Positions 51,978 to 60,346 are shown, counted from the first letter of the stretch. The stretch: DNA of 64,000 nucleotides from Eubacteriaceae bacterium (GCA_022652985.1 JALCRY010000005.1:20436-84435), one strand, 5' to 3'. The notes: generated by a model not told the origin, from the letters alone. Numbers and translations are program-made.

Positions 51978-52220
51978 TTAGTCCTGTGTATAAGGGAGCA
52001 GAGCTACTGTTCTTGCTCTCTTGATAGCCTTTGTGACCTCTCTCTGATGTACAGCGCATGTGCCTGTGATTCTCTTCGGGAGGATCTTTCCTCTCTCAGT
52101 AATAAATCTCTTCAGAGTTTCAACGTCTTTGTAATCTATCTTAGCGTCTTTATCTGCGCAGAACTGGCAGACCTTCTTTTTTCTGAAGCCGCCGCCTCCG
52201 CCTCTTCTTTTGTTGTCCAT
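51978..52220 (-). CDS. rpsR: 30S ribosomal protein S18
   Basis: An 80-residue S18 with a Gly-rich start, [15 protein letters not shown], and the core [20 protein letters not shown]. The paired cysteines suggest a zinc-containing form. Last gene of the operon. Confidence 0.97.
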   Translation of the reverse strand: MDNKRRGGGGGFRKKKVCQFCADKDAKIDYKDVETLKRFITERGKILPKRITGTCAVHQREVTKAIKRARTVALLPYTQD

Positions 52221-52238
52221 CTTGACAATCTCCTTTCG

Positions 52239-52676
52239 TTAGAATGGTATATCGTCGTCAGGGATCTCCTGGAATTCAGGTGGTACTGCCGCAGGCTGCT
52301 GCGGAGCAGCGCTTCTGCTTTCCTGTACCGGCTGGCCGCCCGATGGGGCACCGGCGTTATCATTCCTGCCGCCTAAAAATTCTACTCTGTTCGCGACTAC
52401 GTCTGTCGTATAGACCTTGTCGCCGTTTTTGTTAGTGTAGCTTCCCGTCTGGATACGTCCTTCGACTGCTACCTGTCTGCCCTTGGCAAGATACCTCTGG
52501 ACAGTCTCAGCCTGTCTTCCGAACACTGTGATCCTCGGAAAATCTGCTTCCCTGGTACCGTCCTGCCTCGGCGGTCTGTCTATCGCGATAGTAAATGTCG
52601 CAATAGCCATATTGCTTTCGGTATATCTGACTTCAGGGTCGCGGGTAAGTCTGCCTATCAACTGTACGCTGTTCAT
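52239..52676 (-). CDS. ssb: Single-stranded DNA-binding protein
   Basis: A 145-residue SSB: OB fold starting MNSVQLIGRLTRDPEVRYTE, then a Gly/Pro/Gln-rich tail and the acidic tip EIPDDDIPF that recruits partner proteins. Placed between rpsF and rpsR as in most Firmicutes. Confidence 0.97.
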   Translation of the reverse strand: MNSVQLIGRLTRDPEVRYTESNMAIATFTIAIDRPPRQDGTREADFPRITVFGRQAETVQRYLAKGRQVAVEGRIQTGSYTNKNGDKVYTTDVVANRVEFLGGRNDNAGAPSGGQPVQESRSAAPQQPAAVPPEFQEIPDDDIPF

Positions 52677-52690
52677 TATTTGACCTCCCC

Positions 52691-52978
52691 TTATTTTTCG
52701 TCTTTGTTGACGATGATGTGTCTGATGATCGCATCCATGATCTTGAGTCTTCTGTCGAGTTCTTTCGGAACTGTCGGCTCAGCCTGGAATTCGATGACCA
52801 CATAATATCCTTCGTTTTTCTTTTCGATAGGATATGCGAGCTTTCTCATGCCCCATTCGTCTACATCTCCAAGTGTTCCGTTGTCTGAAATGATACCTTT
52901 GACCGTATCGATCGCTTCATTTCTGGCAGCGTCATCGAGAGTCGAATTGACGATGAACATTACCTCGTAATTTGTCAT
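52691..52978 (-). CDS. rpsF: 30S ribosomal protein S6
   Basis: A 95-residue S6 starting MTNYEVMFIVNSTLDD, with DEWGMRKLAYPIEKKNEGYY, the standard core. First gene of the operon, RBS AGGAGGTGA inside the 3' arm of a leader structure. Confidence 0.97.
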   Translation of the reverse strand: MTNYEVMFIVNSTLDDAARNEAIDTVKGIISDNGTLGDVDEWGMRKLAYPIEKKNEGYYVVIEFQAEPTVPKELDRRLKIMDAIIRHIIVNKDEK

Positions 52979-52990
52979 TCTATTTCACCT

Positions 52991-53053
52991 CCTGCGGACT
53001 AACGGCATCGGATACTTCCGATGCAGGAAAGTGTTCTGCCGAATTGCAGAATC
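52991..53053 (-). promoter_or_regulatory. S6:S18-type ribosomal protein leader
   Basis: On the reverse strand a hairpin TTCTGC/GCAGAA (53034-53053) is followed by an outer stem CCTGC/GCAGG (53023-53027 with 52991-52995), an inner stem CATCGG/CCGATG, and a bulge containing CCG between them. This matches the known S6:S18 leader, in which the protein pair binds the CCG bulge that mimics 16S rRNA. The 3' arm runs into the AGGAGG ribosome site, so binding would repress translation. Confidence 0.75.
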
Positions 53054-53063
53054 ACGCTTATTT

Positions 53064-53091
53064 ATTATACATGAAATCCCTTGAAATGCAA
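53064..53091 (-). promoter_or_regulatory. Sigma-70 promoter of the rpsF operon
   Basis: Reverse strand TTGCAT, 16 bases, TATAAT, upstream of the S6:S18 leader. Confidence 0.75.
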
Positions 53092-53096
53092 GGAGT

Positions 53097-54233
53097 TTAT
53101 TTCTCTCCCGCCTGCTGCTTCTCGTAAAAGCCGCGTCGGTCTTCCTTCTTCGGGATCAGATTCCCGCGGAAATAATTATAGGCAATGATCAGACCGGCGG
53201 CCCCCATCATGAGATAGAAGCTGATCCCTCTGCTCAGTATCAGCGTCGGCTCGAGCAGCGCCTGCGGCACGATCACACTGAATACAAACAGAAAGCCTCC
53301 TTCGTTGGCTCCGACCGATCCCGGCAGCGGTATGAACGACATCCCGACCGAGACCACCGCCTGCAGCGTGACGATCGTAAAGAAGGAAAACTCGTCGATA
53401 CCCAGCGCCCTGAAAGCGAAGAACGTAGTGCTGTAAAGTCCCGTGACCTGCACGGCCGATGTTATAAGGACTTTCGCGATCAGCGCGGCATCCTGCCCTA
53501 TGACCTTGCCGGTTTCCTGATACTCATTAAGCTGCTCCTGCGCCCTTTTCTGGATGTCGAAACGTTTCGCCCACTTGAATCTCATGAGCTTGTTCACCAC
53601 GCCCATTACGAGTTTCTGCGAAATGATCGGCGCGAACAGCGCCGCTATCAGGAACAGAAGTAGTAATATATTCACTGCCATCCCGGCTATTATGAGCGAC
53701 CGCATCGCTATCTGCGCGCGGAACAATATCGAATGCTGCGCTATGAGCCCTGTCACCGCAAAGGCGATCGTTATTACCTCATAGCTGATAAGATCGAGCA
53801 TGAGCGTGACGCTTCCGTGCGAAATATGCACATTGTCATAGAACATGTAGAATATCTGCATCGGCTGCCCGCCTGTCGAAGAAGGCGTGATGCCGCTGAA
53901 GAAGAATCCGGTGCCGGCATATTTCAGCGCCTGCCCCATTGTAACCTGATAATCCAGACTGGCCAGGATCCTGCGCAGATTGATGGCGTCGCACACCAGA
54001 TAGACCGCAACGCACGCGCAGCCGCACAGCACAAAGCCGAGCTTCGAAGATTCCAGGATCTTCAAAAGCTCTTTCATATCGCTCCCTTTGAATATCACAT
54101 AAAAAGTAAGCGCTACCAGACCCAGAAAAAGAAATCCGCTTTTCCAGATAGTTCTTCTGGTTTTTTGAGATTTGCTGACAGGCTCTCTGTCTGATTTTTT
54201 CATATGGGCCTTCAGCATCAGCATACCGTTCAT
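53097..54233 (-). CDS. YbhN/AglD-type membrane protein (LPG-synthase TM family)
   Basis: A 378-residue protein with about eight spans of the family that forms the flippase half of MprF. TGFFFSGITPSSTGGQPMQ is the family signature near span 3. Stand-alone members are thought to move lipids or glycolipids across the membrane. A basic N-terminal tail (KKSDREPVSKSQKTRR) precedes the first span. It lies 13 bases downstream of a nucleotidyltransferase gene, so a role in envelope glycolipid formation is plausible. Confidence 0.82.
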   Translation of the reverse strand: MNGMLMLKAHMKKSDREPVSKSQKTRRTIWKSGFLFLGLVALTFYVIFKGSDMKELLKILESSKLGFVLCGCACVAVYLVCDAINLRRILASLDYQVTMGQALKYAGTGFFFSGITPSSTGGQPMQIFYMFYDNVHISHGSVTLMLDLISYEVITIAFAVTGLIAQHSILFRAQIAMRSLIIAGMAVNILLLLFLIAALFAPIISQKLVMGVVNKLMRFKWAKRFDIQKRAQEQLNEYQETGKVIGQDAALIAKVLITSAVQVTGLYSTTFFAFRALGIDEFSFFTIVTLQAVVSVGMSFIPLPGSVGANEGGFLFVFSVIVPQALLEPTLILSRGISFYLMMGAAGLIIAYNYFRGNLIPKKEDRRGFYEKQQAGEK

Positions 54234-54246
54234 ATTATCATAACCT

Positions 54247-55179
54247 TTATTTCCAGAGTTTGTCCGGATACAGTCCCTTGTCTTTCATCGACTGAAGAGC
54301 ATCCTTTACCGAATTTTTGTCTTCCCTGTAAGTGACGCCTCTCCATTTGTCCGATGACTTGAGGACTCTTACTCCTGCCTTTCCGTTTTTAATAAGCTGA
54401 TCCGCTACTGACGGCAGAAAATATTCTCTCGCCAGAGGATCGTCCGCAAGAGCATCTTCGAGGAATGCCGGGAAGGCATCCCACAGTTCATCCATCATTT
54501 CCCGCGAGAATCCCCAGAAATTCATGGAGACCGGCGTATCTTCATCAAGCGCCGTCCACGTCTTCCCTTCATCTTCGGTAAAACATATGTCTCCGTTCAC
54601 CCTGGCTATCTTCGTCCTCTCGACGATATCCGTCAGGAAGCCTTCTGCGGAAACGCTGCATATTCCTCTCGCAACCGAGCCGTTTTCGGTTATCGTATTT
54701 TTCAGTTTATATGCCACCATGCAGAAATCATATTTGCCCTTCTGATTTCCCAGCAGGAGTTCACCGGTCAGATACTGATACATGATCTGAAACGCCGAAG
54801 GGCCGTAATAATCATCCGCATTTATCACGGTGAACGGTCCGTCCACCGCGCTGCGCGCGGTCATTACTGCATGAGCCGTTCCCCACGGCTTCACGCGGCC
54901 TTCCGGAAGTTCGAACCCCGGCGGCAGATCGTCAAGCCTCTGATGCACGTACTCCACGTCAAAATATTTTCCGGCGCGGCCGTCGACCAGTTCCCTGAGA
55001 TCACTTTCCATATTTTCCTTTATCACGAAAACGACCTTTCTGAATCCGGCCATCATCGCATCATAAAGCGAGAAATCCATAATGATTTCCCCGCTGTCTG
55101 TTATCTTATCTATTTGTTTCAATCCGCCGTAGCGGCTTCCCATCCCGGCAGCCATGACCACCAATACAGGTTCTTTCAT
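54247..55179 (-). CDS. Sugar-phosphate nucleotidyltransferase family protein
   Basis: A 310-residue protein with the NTP-binding signature LVVMAAGMGSRYGGLKQID at the N-terminus, VINADDYYGPSAF (metal Asp) and a mixed alpha/beta core of the GlmU/RmlA/MobA fold. Such enzymes activate a sugar phosphate or polyol phosphate with NTP. The substrate cannot be named. Probably co-transcribed with the downstream membrane protein. Confidence 0.82.
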   Translation of the reverse strand: MKEPVLVVMAAGMGSRYGGLKQIDKITDSGEIIMDFSLYDAMMAGFRKVVFVIKENMESDLRELVDGRAGKYFDVEYVHQRLDDLPPGFELPEGRVKPWGTAHAVMTARSAVDGPFTVINADDYYGPSAFQIMYQYLTGELLLGNQKGKYDFCMVAYKLKNTITENGSVARGICSVSAEGFLTDIVERTKIARVNGDICFTEDEGKTWTALDEDTPVSMNFWGFSREMMDELWDAFPAFLEDALADDPLAREYFLPSVADQLIKNGKAGVRVLKSSDKWRGVTYREDKNSVKDALQSMKDKGLYPDKLWK

Positions 55180-55279
55180 ACTCTCATCTCCTGTTTAGCT
55201 CGTGCGTTATATTTTATAACTAAAGCGATATTACGTCAACTCTGTGGTATAATCCGTATTATATTACGGAGGATCTGCA

Positions 55280-55777
55280 ATGAATTATTACATTACGGGC
55301 TTCATAGGAAGCAACAGGATCGGCTGCGCCAAACAGCTGGCCGCGGAAAAGGGCCTGAAATTCCTGGATATGAACGACGAGATCCGGGTACGTGACGGCC
55401 GCACGGTGATGCGCATAGTCATGTCCATGGGCGAGCACGAGCTCCACAATAAGGAATACGAATTGCTGCAATGGCTCGATTCCCCGGAGGCTGCGGCGGC
55501 TGCCCCGCAGGGCTTTGCGGTCGCATGCGGCGACGGCACCCTGTTCGACGGCGACTGCCGGGACCTGATGGAAAAAGGGACCATAGTGATTGCCGACCCG
55601 AACGCTTCTCCCGACGAACTCTGGGCCGCGGCTTCAGCTGACGAAAATATCCCCTACGCGTTCATGATGCCGCACGGGACCGGCGAAGACGGCAACGTTC
55701 TGCGCGGAACGGATGCCCGCGAAAAATTCACTAAACTTTTCCTGACGCGGAAGGCGCTGTACGACCGGTATAAATAA
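55280..55777 (+). CDS. Shikimate-kinase-like protein with degenerate P-loop
   Basis: A 165-residue protein whose first half follows the shikimate kinase pattern: MNYYITGFIGSNRIGCAKQL in place of GFMGxGKS/T, then LKFLDMNDEIRVRDGRTVMR in place of the FIDxDxxIExxxG region, and VACGDGTLFD in place of STGGG. The P-loop Lys and Ser/Thr are lost (GFIGSNRIG), so ATP hydrolysis in the usual way is unlikely. A working shikimate kinase is encoded in the aroE-aroK fusion, so this may be a diverged paralogue with another role. RBS GGAGG; GC-rich codon use. Confidence 0.6.
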   Translation: MNYYITGFIGSNRIGCAKQLAAEKGLKFLDMNDEIRVRDGRTVMRIVMSMGEHELHNKEYELLQWLDSPEAAAAAPQGFAVACGDGTLFDGDCRDLMEKGTIVIADPNASPDELWAAASADENIPYAFMMPHGTGEDGNVLRGTDAREKFTKLFLTRKALYDRYK

Positions 55778-55781
55778 GGCG

Positions 55782-55854
55782 GGCGGAACTGCGGTGTGCG
55801 GCCGGCGGAACTGCGGTGCGCGGCCGGCGGAACTGCGGTGCGCGGTCGGCGGAA
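55782..55854. repeat. 22-bp tandem repeat, 3.3 copies
   Basis: GGCGGAACTGCGGTGYGCGG plus YC repeated at 55782, 55804 and 55826, with a fourth partial copy (GGCGGAA) at 55848. Copies differ only by T/C at two sites. It starts 4 bases after the stop of the shikimate-kinase-like gene. Confidence 0.9.
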
Positions 55855-55870
55855 TAACTACAAATGAGCA

Positions 55871-55915
55871 AAAGGTGGTGCAGATTTGTAAAAAGTCGAA
55901 ATTTGCACCACCTTT
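55871..55915 (+). terminator. Long hairpin 1 (possible terminator)
   Basis: Arms AAAGGTGGTGCAGATTT (55871-55887) and its complement (55899-55915) pair over 17 bp with one G-U; loop 11 bases; T-run follows on the plus strand. It could end the gene at 55280, but its core recurs in hairpin 2. Confidence 0.6.
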
Positions 55916-55998
55916 TTCAACGTTTGCGGGCTCTTGATGTCGGAACATGAACGGAATCACCGGTTGAGTATCCGCTCAGTCGCTGTAGCCCGGTAAAT

Positions 55999-56037
55999 GG
56001 TGGTGCAGATCAGACGAAATCAAAAATCTGCACCACC
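55999..56037. repeat. Long hairpin 2, sharing the arm of hairpin 1
   Basis: GGTGGTGCAGAT (55999-56010) and its perfect complement (56026-56037), 15-base loop, no T-run. The arm is identical to the core of hairpin 1, 112 bases away. The rest of the 55778-56122 gap shows no gene. Confidence 0.7.
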
Positions 56038-56080
56038 TTCCCGACCGTAGCTGTCAGAATCTGGAAAACGCAAAAACGAA

Positions 56081-56108
56081 GAACTCGTCCGGGCATCCGA
56101 ACGAGTTC
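56081..56108 (-). terminator. Terminator of the PAP2 phosphatase gene
   Basis: GAACTCGT (56081-56088) pairs with ACGAGTTC (56101-56108); on the reverse strand TTCGTTTTTG follows. Confidence 0.8.
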
Positions 56109-56122
56109 ATTTTACTTTCTTT

Positions 56123-56869
56123 TTATTTATGCATTTTCAGCTGCCCGGCCTCGATCTTTTTGAGGTCGACGCCTTCAGGATCAGGCACGACTCTGCGGGC
56201 CATTTTCCAGTTTTTCTTTTTCGCGACCCAGCCGTATCCGATCATGACGATCATGGCGATCGCGAGTCCTTCGAACTGTCCTGCGATGACATCGCTTATG
56301 TAGTGGACGCCCAGATAAACTCTGCTCAGTCCGATAGCGACCGCTATTGTAATAATGGCGATCGTGCAGAGTTTTCTGGTGGCGCTCGGCTGCATGTATT
56401 TGATTATCAGGAGCGCCAGCAGCAGGTAGACTGCGAAGGCGACGGATGCATGTCCGCTCGGGCAGGAATAACCTCCCTCGTGCACGAGCCACATGGAGCT
56501 GTCCGGTCTCGGCCTCATCATCATAAGCTTGAGACCTTTATTGATCGTTACCTGCAGCAGTGCGCCGAGTGAAAGCGGTATACCGAGAGTATAGATATAT
56601 TGTTTATACATGAGGAAGAGCAGGCATACTATGACGATCGCCTGCCAGCATCCGAGATAAGTTATCGCTGTCAGCAGCGTCGTCAGTCCCGGTCTTCTGA
56701 TGCCGTAAAACCAGTTCATCCAGGCCTCGTCGGTCTGCTGCGTCGCGCCGCTGTGAACGGCCGTGAGCATTCCGGCAAGACAGACTACGGCAATAGCCAG
56801 CCAGACTATCTCAGTAATAAACGCTTTCCTCTCTATGCTTTCAAGTGTTACTTTTTTATATTCGCTCAT
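56123..56869 (-). CDS. PAP2-family membrane phosphatase
   Basis: A 248-residue protein with about six spans. The three phosphatase motifs are KLMMMRPRP, SCPSGHAS (catalytic His) and RVYLGVHYISDVIAG (nucleophile His). Such enzymes dephosphorylate undecaprenyl diphosphate, phosphatidate or phosphatidylglycerol phosphate on the outer face. Substrate not readable. Starts 33 bases after the YbjQ-like stop and may share its transcript. Confidence 0.9.
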   Translation of the reverse strand: MSEYKKVTLESIERKAFITEIVWLAIAVVCLAGMLTAVHSGATQQTDEAWMNWFYGIRRPGLTTLLTAITYLGCWQAIVIVCLLFLMYKQYIYTLGIPLSLGALLQVTINKGLKLMMMRPRPDSSMWLVHEGGYSCPSGHASVAFAVYLLLALLIIKYMQPSATRKLCTIAIITIAVAIGLSRVYLGVHYISDVIAGQFEGLAIAMIVMIGYGWVAKKKNWKMARRVVPDPEGVDLKKIEAGQLKMHK

Positions 56870-56902
56870 TTATCTTCTTTCCGGTTTTCTGAACAATATC
56901 CG

Positions 56903-57214
56903 CTATTTGAATTTTACCGCAGTGCCGTAAGCGATGATCTCGGCTGAACTTTCCATTACTGAGCCTGATGCGTATCTGACCATGATGACCGCATCCGCAC
57001 CAAGATTTTCTGCTTCCTGGACCATCCTGTTCGCCGCGATCTCCCTGGCTTCGTTCAGCATCTTCGTATAGCTTACCAGCTCGCCGCCGATCATGCTTTT
57101 AAATCCTGCGCCGATATCCTTGAACATATTTTTCGATGTCACGATATTGCCTTTGACTACGCCGAGAGATTCGATCTCTTTCCCCGGGAAGTAGTTCAGT
57201 GAATTCAGTTCCAT
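56903..57214 (-). CDS. YbjQ/UPF0145 family protein
   Basis: A 103-residue protein of the YbjQ (UPF0145) family: GKEIESLGVVKGNIV, then IVTSKNMFKDIGAGFKSMIGGEL and EAENLGADAVIMVRYASGS. The fold is a small pentameric alpha/beta barrel; a metal-binding role has been suggested from the structure, not proven. Upstream ATG 57235 overlaps the acyltransferase end; TGGAGG places the start at 57214. Confidence 0.9.
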   Translation of the reverse strand: MELNSLNYFPGKEIESLGVVKGNIVTSKNMFKDIGAGFKSMIGGELVSYTKMLNEAREIAANRMVQEAENLGADAVIMVRYASGSVMESSAEIIAYGTAVKFK

Positions 57215-57231
57215 AATAATATCCTCCAAAA

Positions 57232-58002
57232 TCATTTTACGGGCTTTTCGAAAATGCTTTCCGGATTATCCGCGGCCAGCTTTTCGACGCCTCCTTTTAT
57301 GATAACGTATACTTTATCGCCGAGTTCGGCTTCATCGCGTCTCGACATGCCTTTGGTTTCTATCGGCGGATGCACGATAATGTCGACTCTGGCCGGTTTG
57401 ATCATACCGTTTCTCTCAAAGACATTATATGTCCCGTTTATCGAAAGAGGTACGAGCGGCACCCCCGGTTTGACCGCCAGCTTGAGCGCTCCCTTTTTAA
57501 ATTCACCCATGGTCGAGCACATTGCCCGCGTTCCTTCGGGGAAGATGAGCATCGAAAAACCCTGCTCTATGTATTCGATCCCCTCGAGTATCGCCTTGAG
57601 CGAAGCCCGCGGATCGCCTCTTTTTATCATTGAACTTCTGACTCTCTTGATCCAGTCGCCGTACTTCGGTACCTTCTCGAGATCGTCCTTGGCGACGAAC
57701 CCGAACTGTATCTTCTGGAGCGCAGTAAAATAACACGGTATGTCGCAGTAACCCTGATGATTGCTGACATAGCATACCGGTCCTGCGGAAGGAATGTTTT
57801 CCTCTCCGTACACGTGAAGATCAATGCCCAGTTCCCGGACTATTCTGGGACCCCAGCAGTTCTCGGCATTTTTAATGTTTTCACGTTCTGTTTCGATGTC
57901 CCCGCTTGCCCTGGCTCCGTCTATCGCCTCTCTGAACTGCTGGAGTTCAGGCAGCGATTTATACAGTTTTACCACGGTCGGGATGTTTCTGAATATTATC
58001 AT
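57232..58002 (-). CDS. plsC: 1-Acyl-glycerol-3-phosphate acyltransferase
   Basis: A 256-residue membrane-associated acyltransferase that adds the second acyl chain to lysophosphatidate. SNHQGYCDIPC is the H-x4-D catalytic motif (loosened by one position), IFPEGTRAM the glycerophosphate site. An N-terminal region of ~75 residues precedes the catalytic domain. It lies with NifU-like and other genes in one direction. Confidence 0.88.
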   Translation of the reverse strand: MIIFRNIPTVVKLYKSLPELQQFREAIDGARASGDIETERENIKNAENCWGPRIVRELGIDLHVYGEENIPSAGPVCYVSNHQGYCDIPCYFTALQKIQFGFVAKDDLEKVPKYGDWIKRVRSSMIKRGDPRASLKAILEGIEYIEQGFSMLIFPEGTRAMCSTMGEFKKGALKLAVKPGVPLVPLSINGTYNVFERNGMIKPARVDIIVHPPIETKGMSRRDEAELGDKVYVIIKGGVEKLAADNPESIFEKPVK

Positions 58003-58032
58003 GCTGACATTATATCATAAAATGTATAGCCG

Positions 58033-58323
58033 CTAAAGCTCGATCTCGTGCCTGAGTATTTTCCGGGCGAAGTCCAGCAGCTCTTCGTCGGTGTGCTGTC
58101 CGATCGTTACCGCCCCGATCTCCGGAAACGCTTTTTTCAGCTCCCCTTCGATGAACGGCAGCGTCTCGGTATCGGCCATTACGCAGCCGGCGCAGGCGCC
58201 GGTCAGCTCGATCTCAACATCGTTCCCGTTTATTTCCAGCACATGCACATCGCCTCCGTGGCCCTGCAGATGCGGCTTGACTTTTTCCTGTAAAACAACT
58301 TCTATTTCATTTATATCCGGCAT
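58033..58323 (-). CDS. NifU C-terminal-domain Fe-S protein (Nfu-like)
   Basis: A 96-residue stand-alone Nfu domain with the cluster-binding motif GACAGCVMA (CxxC) and the leading VKPHLQGHGGDVHVLEI. Such proteins carry [4Fe-4S] clusters to client enzymes. It follows an unknown small gene by 12 bases; the nearby FAD/Fe-S oxidases could be clients. Confidence 0.93.
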   Translation of the reverse strand: MPDINEIEVVLQEKVKPHLQGHGGDVHVLEINGNDVEIELTGACAGCVMADTETLPFIEGELKKAFPEIGAVTIGQHTDEELLDFARKILRHEIEL

Positions 58324-58335
58324 AATCTTTCTCCT

Positions 58336-58827
58336 CTAACTGTGTTCCGCTCTGTATTTTTCAAGATTGTCGATAAAGGCTGAATGGAAAAAGCAGCTCC
58401 ACCAGCACGGCATCCCCATCGTTGAACTGTTCATTACCAGCATATCACATCCGTCTTCTGTCCAGACCTTTTTTACTTCGGCAGAACGCAGAAAACCGTC
58501 GCCCAGAAGATCTCCTTCGCGGATGACTTCAGCCGCAGCCGGGGCATCAGCCGTATCAGGTGCATCAGCCTCAGCCGGGATTTCAGCCGTATCAGGAGTT
58601 CCCGAGCTGTCCGGCGTTTTCATTCCTACGCCGCGTCCGGCAGAATTTCTGATAAAACTCACTGTACCGCCGACGATCAGCGCCGTTTTACCGGCCACGA
58701 TCCCGATCTCTTCGCCAGCTCCGACATGATGCAGAAACGCGTTCATGCACGTCATCAGCGTATCCAGGTTCTTGCCTTCTATCCCCTTGAAAATATCATA
58801 CTTCTCATAATCTATTCTGTCTTTCAT
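58336..58827 (-). CDS. Crp-like cyclic-nucleotide-fold domain without HTH
   Basis: A 163-residue protein of uncertain family. YDIFKGIEGKNLDTLMTCM, then VGAGEEIGIVAGKTALIVGGTV, and after a low-complexity insert (about 75-105, rich in Pro, Ala, Asp, Thr) GDLLGDGFLRSAEVKKVW and CWWSCFFHSAFIDNLEKY match the order of a Crp/Fnr sensor fold with its final Cys-His region, but the DNA-binding domain is missing. It is next to a Nfu gene and 4 bases after a GlcD-like flavin oxidase stop. Function unknown; a small cofactor- or ligand-sensing partner is possible. Confidence 0.55.
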   Translation of the reverse strand: MKDRIDYEKYDIFKGIEGKNLDTLMTCMNAFLHHVGAGEEIGIVAGKTALIVGGTVSFIRNSAGRGVGMKTPDSSGTPDTAEIPAEADAPDTADAPAAAEVIREGDLLGDGFLRSAEVKKVWTEDGCDMLVMNSSTMGMPCWWSCFFHSAFIDNLEKYRAEHS

Positions 58828-58831
58828 CTGC

Positions 58832-60346
58832 TCACTCTCCGTCCGTGCCGAACAGATTCCCCGGACAGAGGAGTCCCTTCGGATCGAGCGCCGCCTTCAC
58901 GGCTTTCATTTCCGCAATGCCCTTTTCACCATACATTATCCCGAGCATGAACGCCTTGTTCTTGCCGACCCCGTGCTCCGCCGACACCGCGCCTCCCATA
59001 GCCGCGATCTCTCCAGCCCACTTTGCCTGCAGCTCATGCTCGCGCCCGAACTCCTCCTCGTTACGCGGAAGGATATTCACATGAACGTGATTGCTGCCGA
59101 TGTGTCCCCACGTAGCGGATTCGAATCCGTATTCGGCAAGTCCTCTTCTGTACATGGCAAAAACATCCTTCAGCCTGTCGTCGGGCACCGACATATCAGT
59201 CCCGAGCTTCGCGATCCCCGGATGCTCCTGCTTCCTGACATCAATAAGCGCATTCACGCTCTCCGGCACGGCATGACGGAAATCCATCATATTCTTCATC
59301 GTGCCCGGAGTATCGGCGACCCAGATCTTGTCGGCGTCTCCGCCTGTTTCCTCCACGATCCCGGCGGCCGTCTCCAGCTTATCGTAGATCTCGTCCTCGC
59401 TGTTTTCCTGCAGTTCCGTAAAAATCGCCGCAGCCGTACCGGCCGGCATCTCTCTCATATACGAACTGTTCTGATCGGCCCGGCTCTTCTCCTCGAGGAT
59501 CTCCAGCGCGTGCCGGTCGAAAAACTCGATGGAAACAGGACAGATATCGCTCTTCCGCACGGCGTCTGTAAAATCGAGCGCGCATTTCTCGTCTGTGAAG
59601 AAAAACATCAGCCCGATATCCTGAGGTTTTTTCCTGAGCAGCTCCAGCTCTGCCTCAGTAATGATCCCCAGCGTCCCGTTCGAGCCGATGAAAAGATCGA
59701 CCGCATCCATGTCATCCTCCGCGTAATACCCCGAGGTGTTTTTCGTAACGTCGGGCATACGATATGTCGGAAGATCTATGCAGTAATGTCTGCCGCTTTC
59801 CGCTGTGAGTTCAAGTTTGCGTCCTTCCGCTCTGTGCTCTCCGCGCCTCAGCACCACGGTCTCCCCGTCTGCCAGCACGATCCTCAGCGCTGTTACGTGA
59901 TCTCTGACCGCGCCGTAGCGGAAAGATTTCGCACCGGATGCGTTGCAGGCGATCATGCCGCCGATATCCGCAGTCGTCTCTGTCGGATCGGGCGAAAAAA
60001 ACAGATCCGCACGTTTTTCCCGTATATATTCATTCAGTTTTTCCAGAAGGACGCCCGGCTGTACTTTCACATGCACGCCTCTCTCGTCCTCCTCTATTTC
60101 TCCGATCCCGTCCATCCCGGAGAGATTCATTACATGGCCTCCGTACGGAACGGCCGCCGCCGTCAGCCCCGTGCGTCCGCCCTGCACCGTGACCGCAGTG
60201 TCCGCATCGGAACACTCCTTCATTACTGCAATGACATCTTCTTCCGAACAGGGAAATGATATTGAATCAGCGTATCCGCCGCCCGTCCTCGATTCGTCAT
60301 GCAGATAATCTTCGTACTCTTCTGTCATAGGTTTTATGATGCTCAT
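58832..60346 (-). CDS. GlcD/LldD-type FAD-linked oxidase
   Basis: A 504-residue FAD enzyme of the D-2-hydroxyacid dehydrogenase group (GlcD, D-lactate dehydrogenase). TVQGGRTGLTAAAVPYGG is the FAD pyrophosphate loop, DIGGMIACNASGAKSFRYGA and IGSNGTLGIITEAEL the PCMH domain; the C-terminal cap ends in WGHIGSNHVHVNILP and AEHGVGKNKA. It likely oxidises D-lactate, glycolate or another 2-hydroxy acid. The frame runs further upstream, but AGGAGG before ATG 60346 sets the start. Confidence 0.9.
   Translation of the reverse strand: MSIIKPMTEEYEDYLHDESRTGGGYADSISFPCSEEDVIAVMKECSDADTAVTVQGGRTGLTAAAVPYGGHVMNLSGMDGIGEIEEDERGVHVKVQPGVLLEKLNEYIREKRADLFFSPDPTETTADIGGMIACNASGAKSFRYGAVRDHVTALRIVLADGETVVLRRGEHRAEGRKLELTAESGRHYCIDLPTYRMPDVTKNTSGYYAEDDMDAVDLFIGSNGTLGIITEAELELLRKKPQDIGLMFFFTDEKCALDFTDAVRKSDICPVSIEFFDRHALEILEEKSRADQNSSYMREMPAGTAAAIFTELQENSEDEIYDKLETAAGIVEETGGDADKIWVADTPGTMKNMMDFRHAVPESVNALIDVRKQEHPGIAKLGTDMSVPDDRLKDVFAMYRRGLAEYGFESATWGHIGSNHVHVNILPRNEEEFGREHELQAKWAGEIAAMGGAVSAEHGVGKNKAFMLGIMYGEKGIAEMKAVKAALDPKGLLCPGNLFGTDGE

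Noticed and set aside
55782..55854. A CRISPR array
   Set aside because: The 22-bp units are directly adjacent with no spacers and no cas genes occur nearby.
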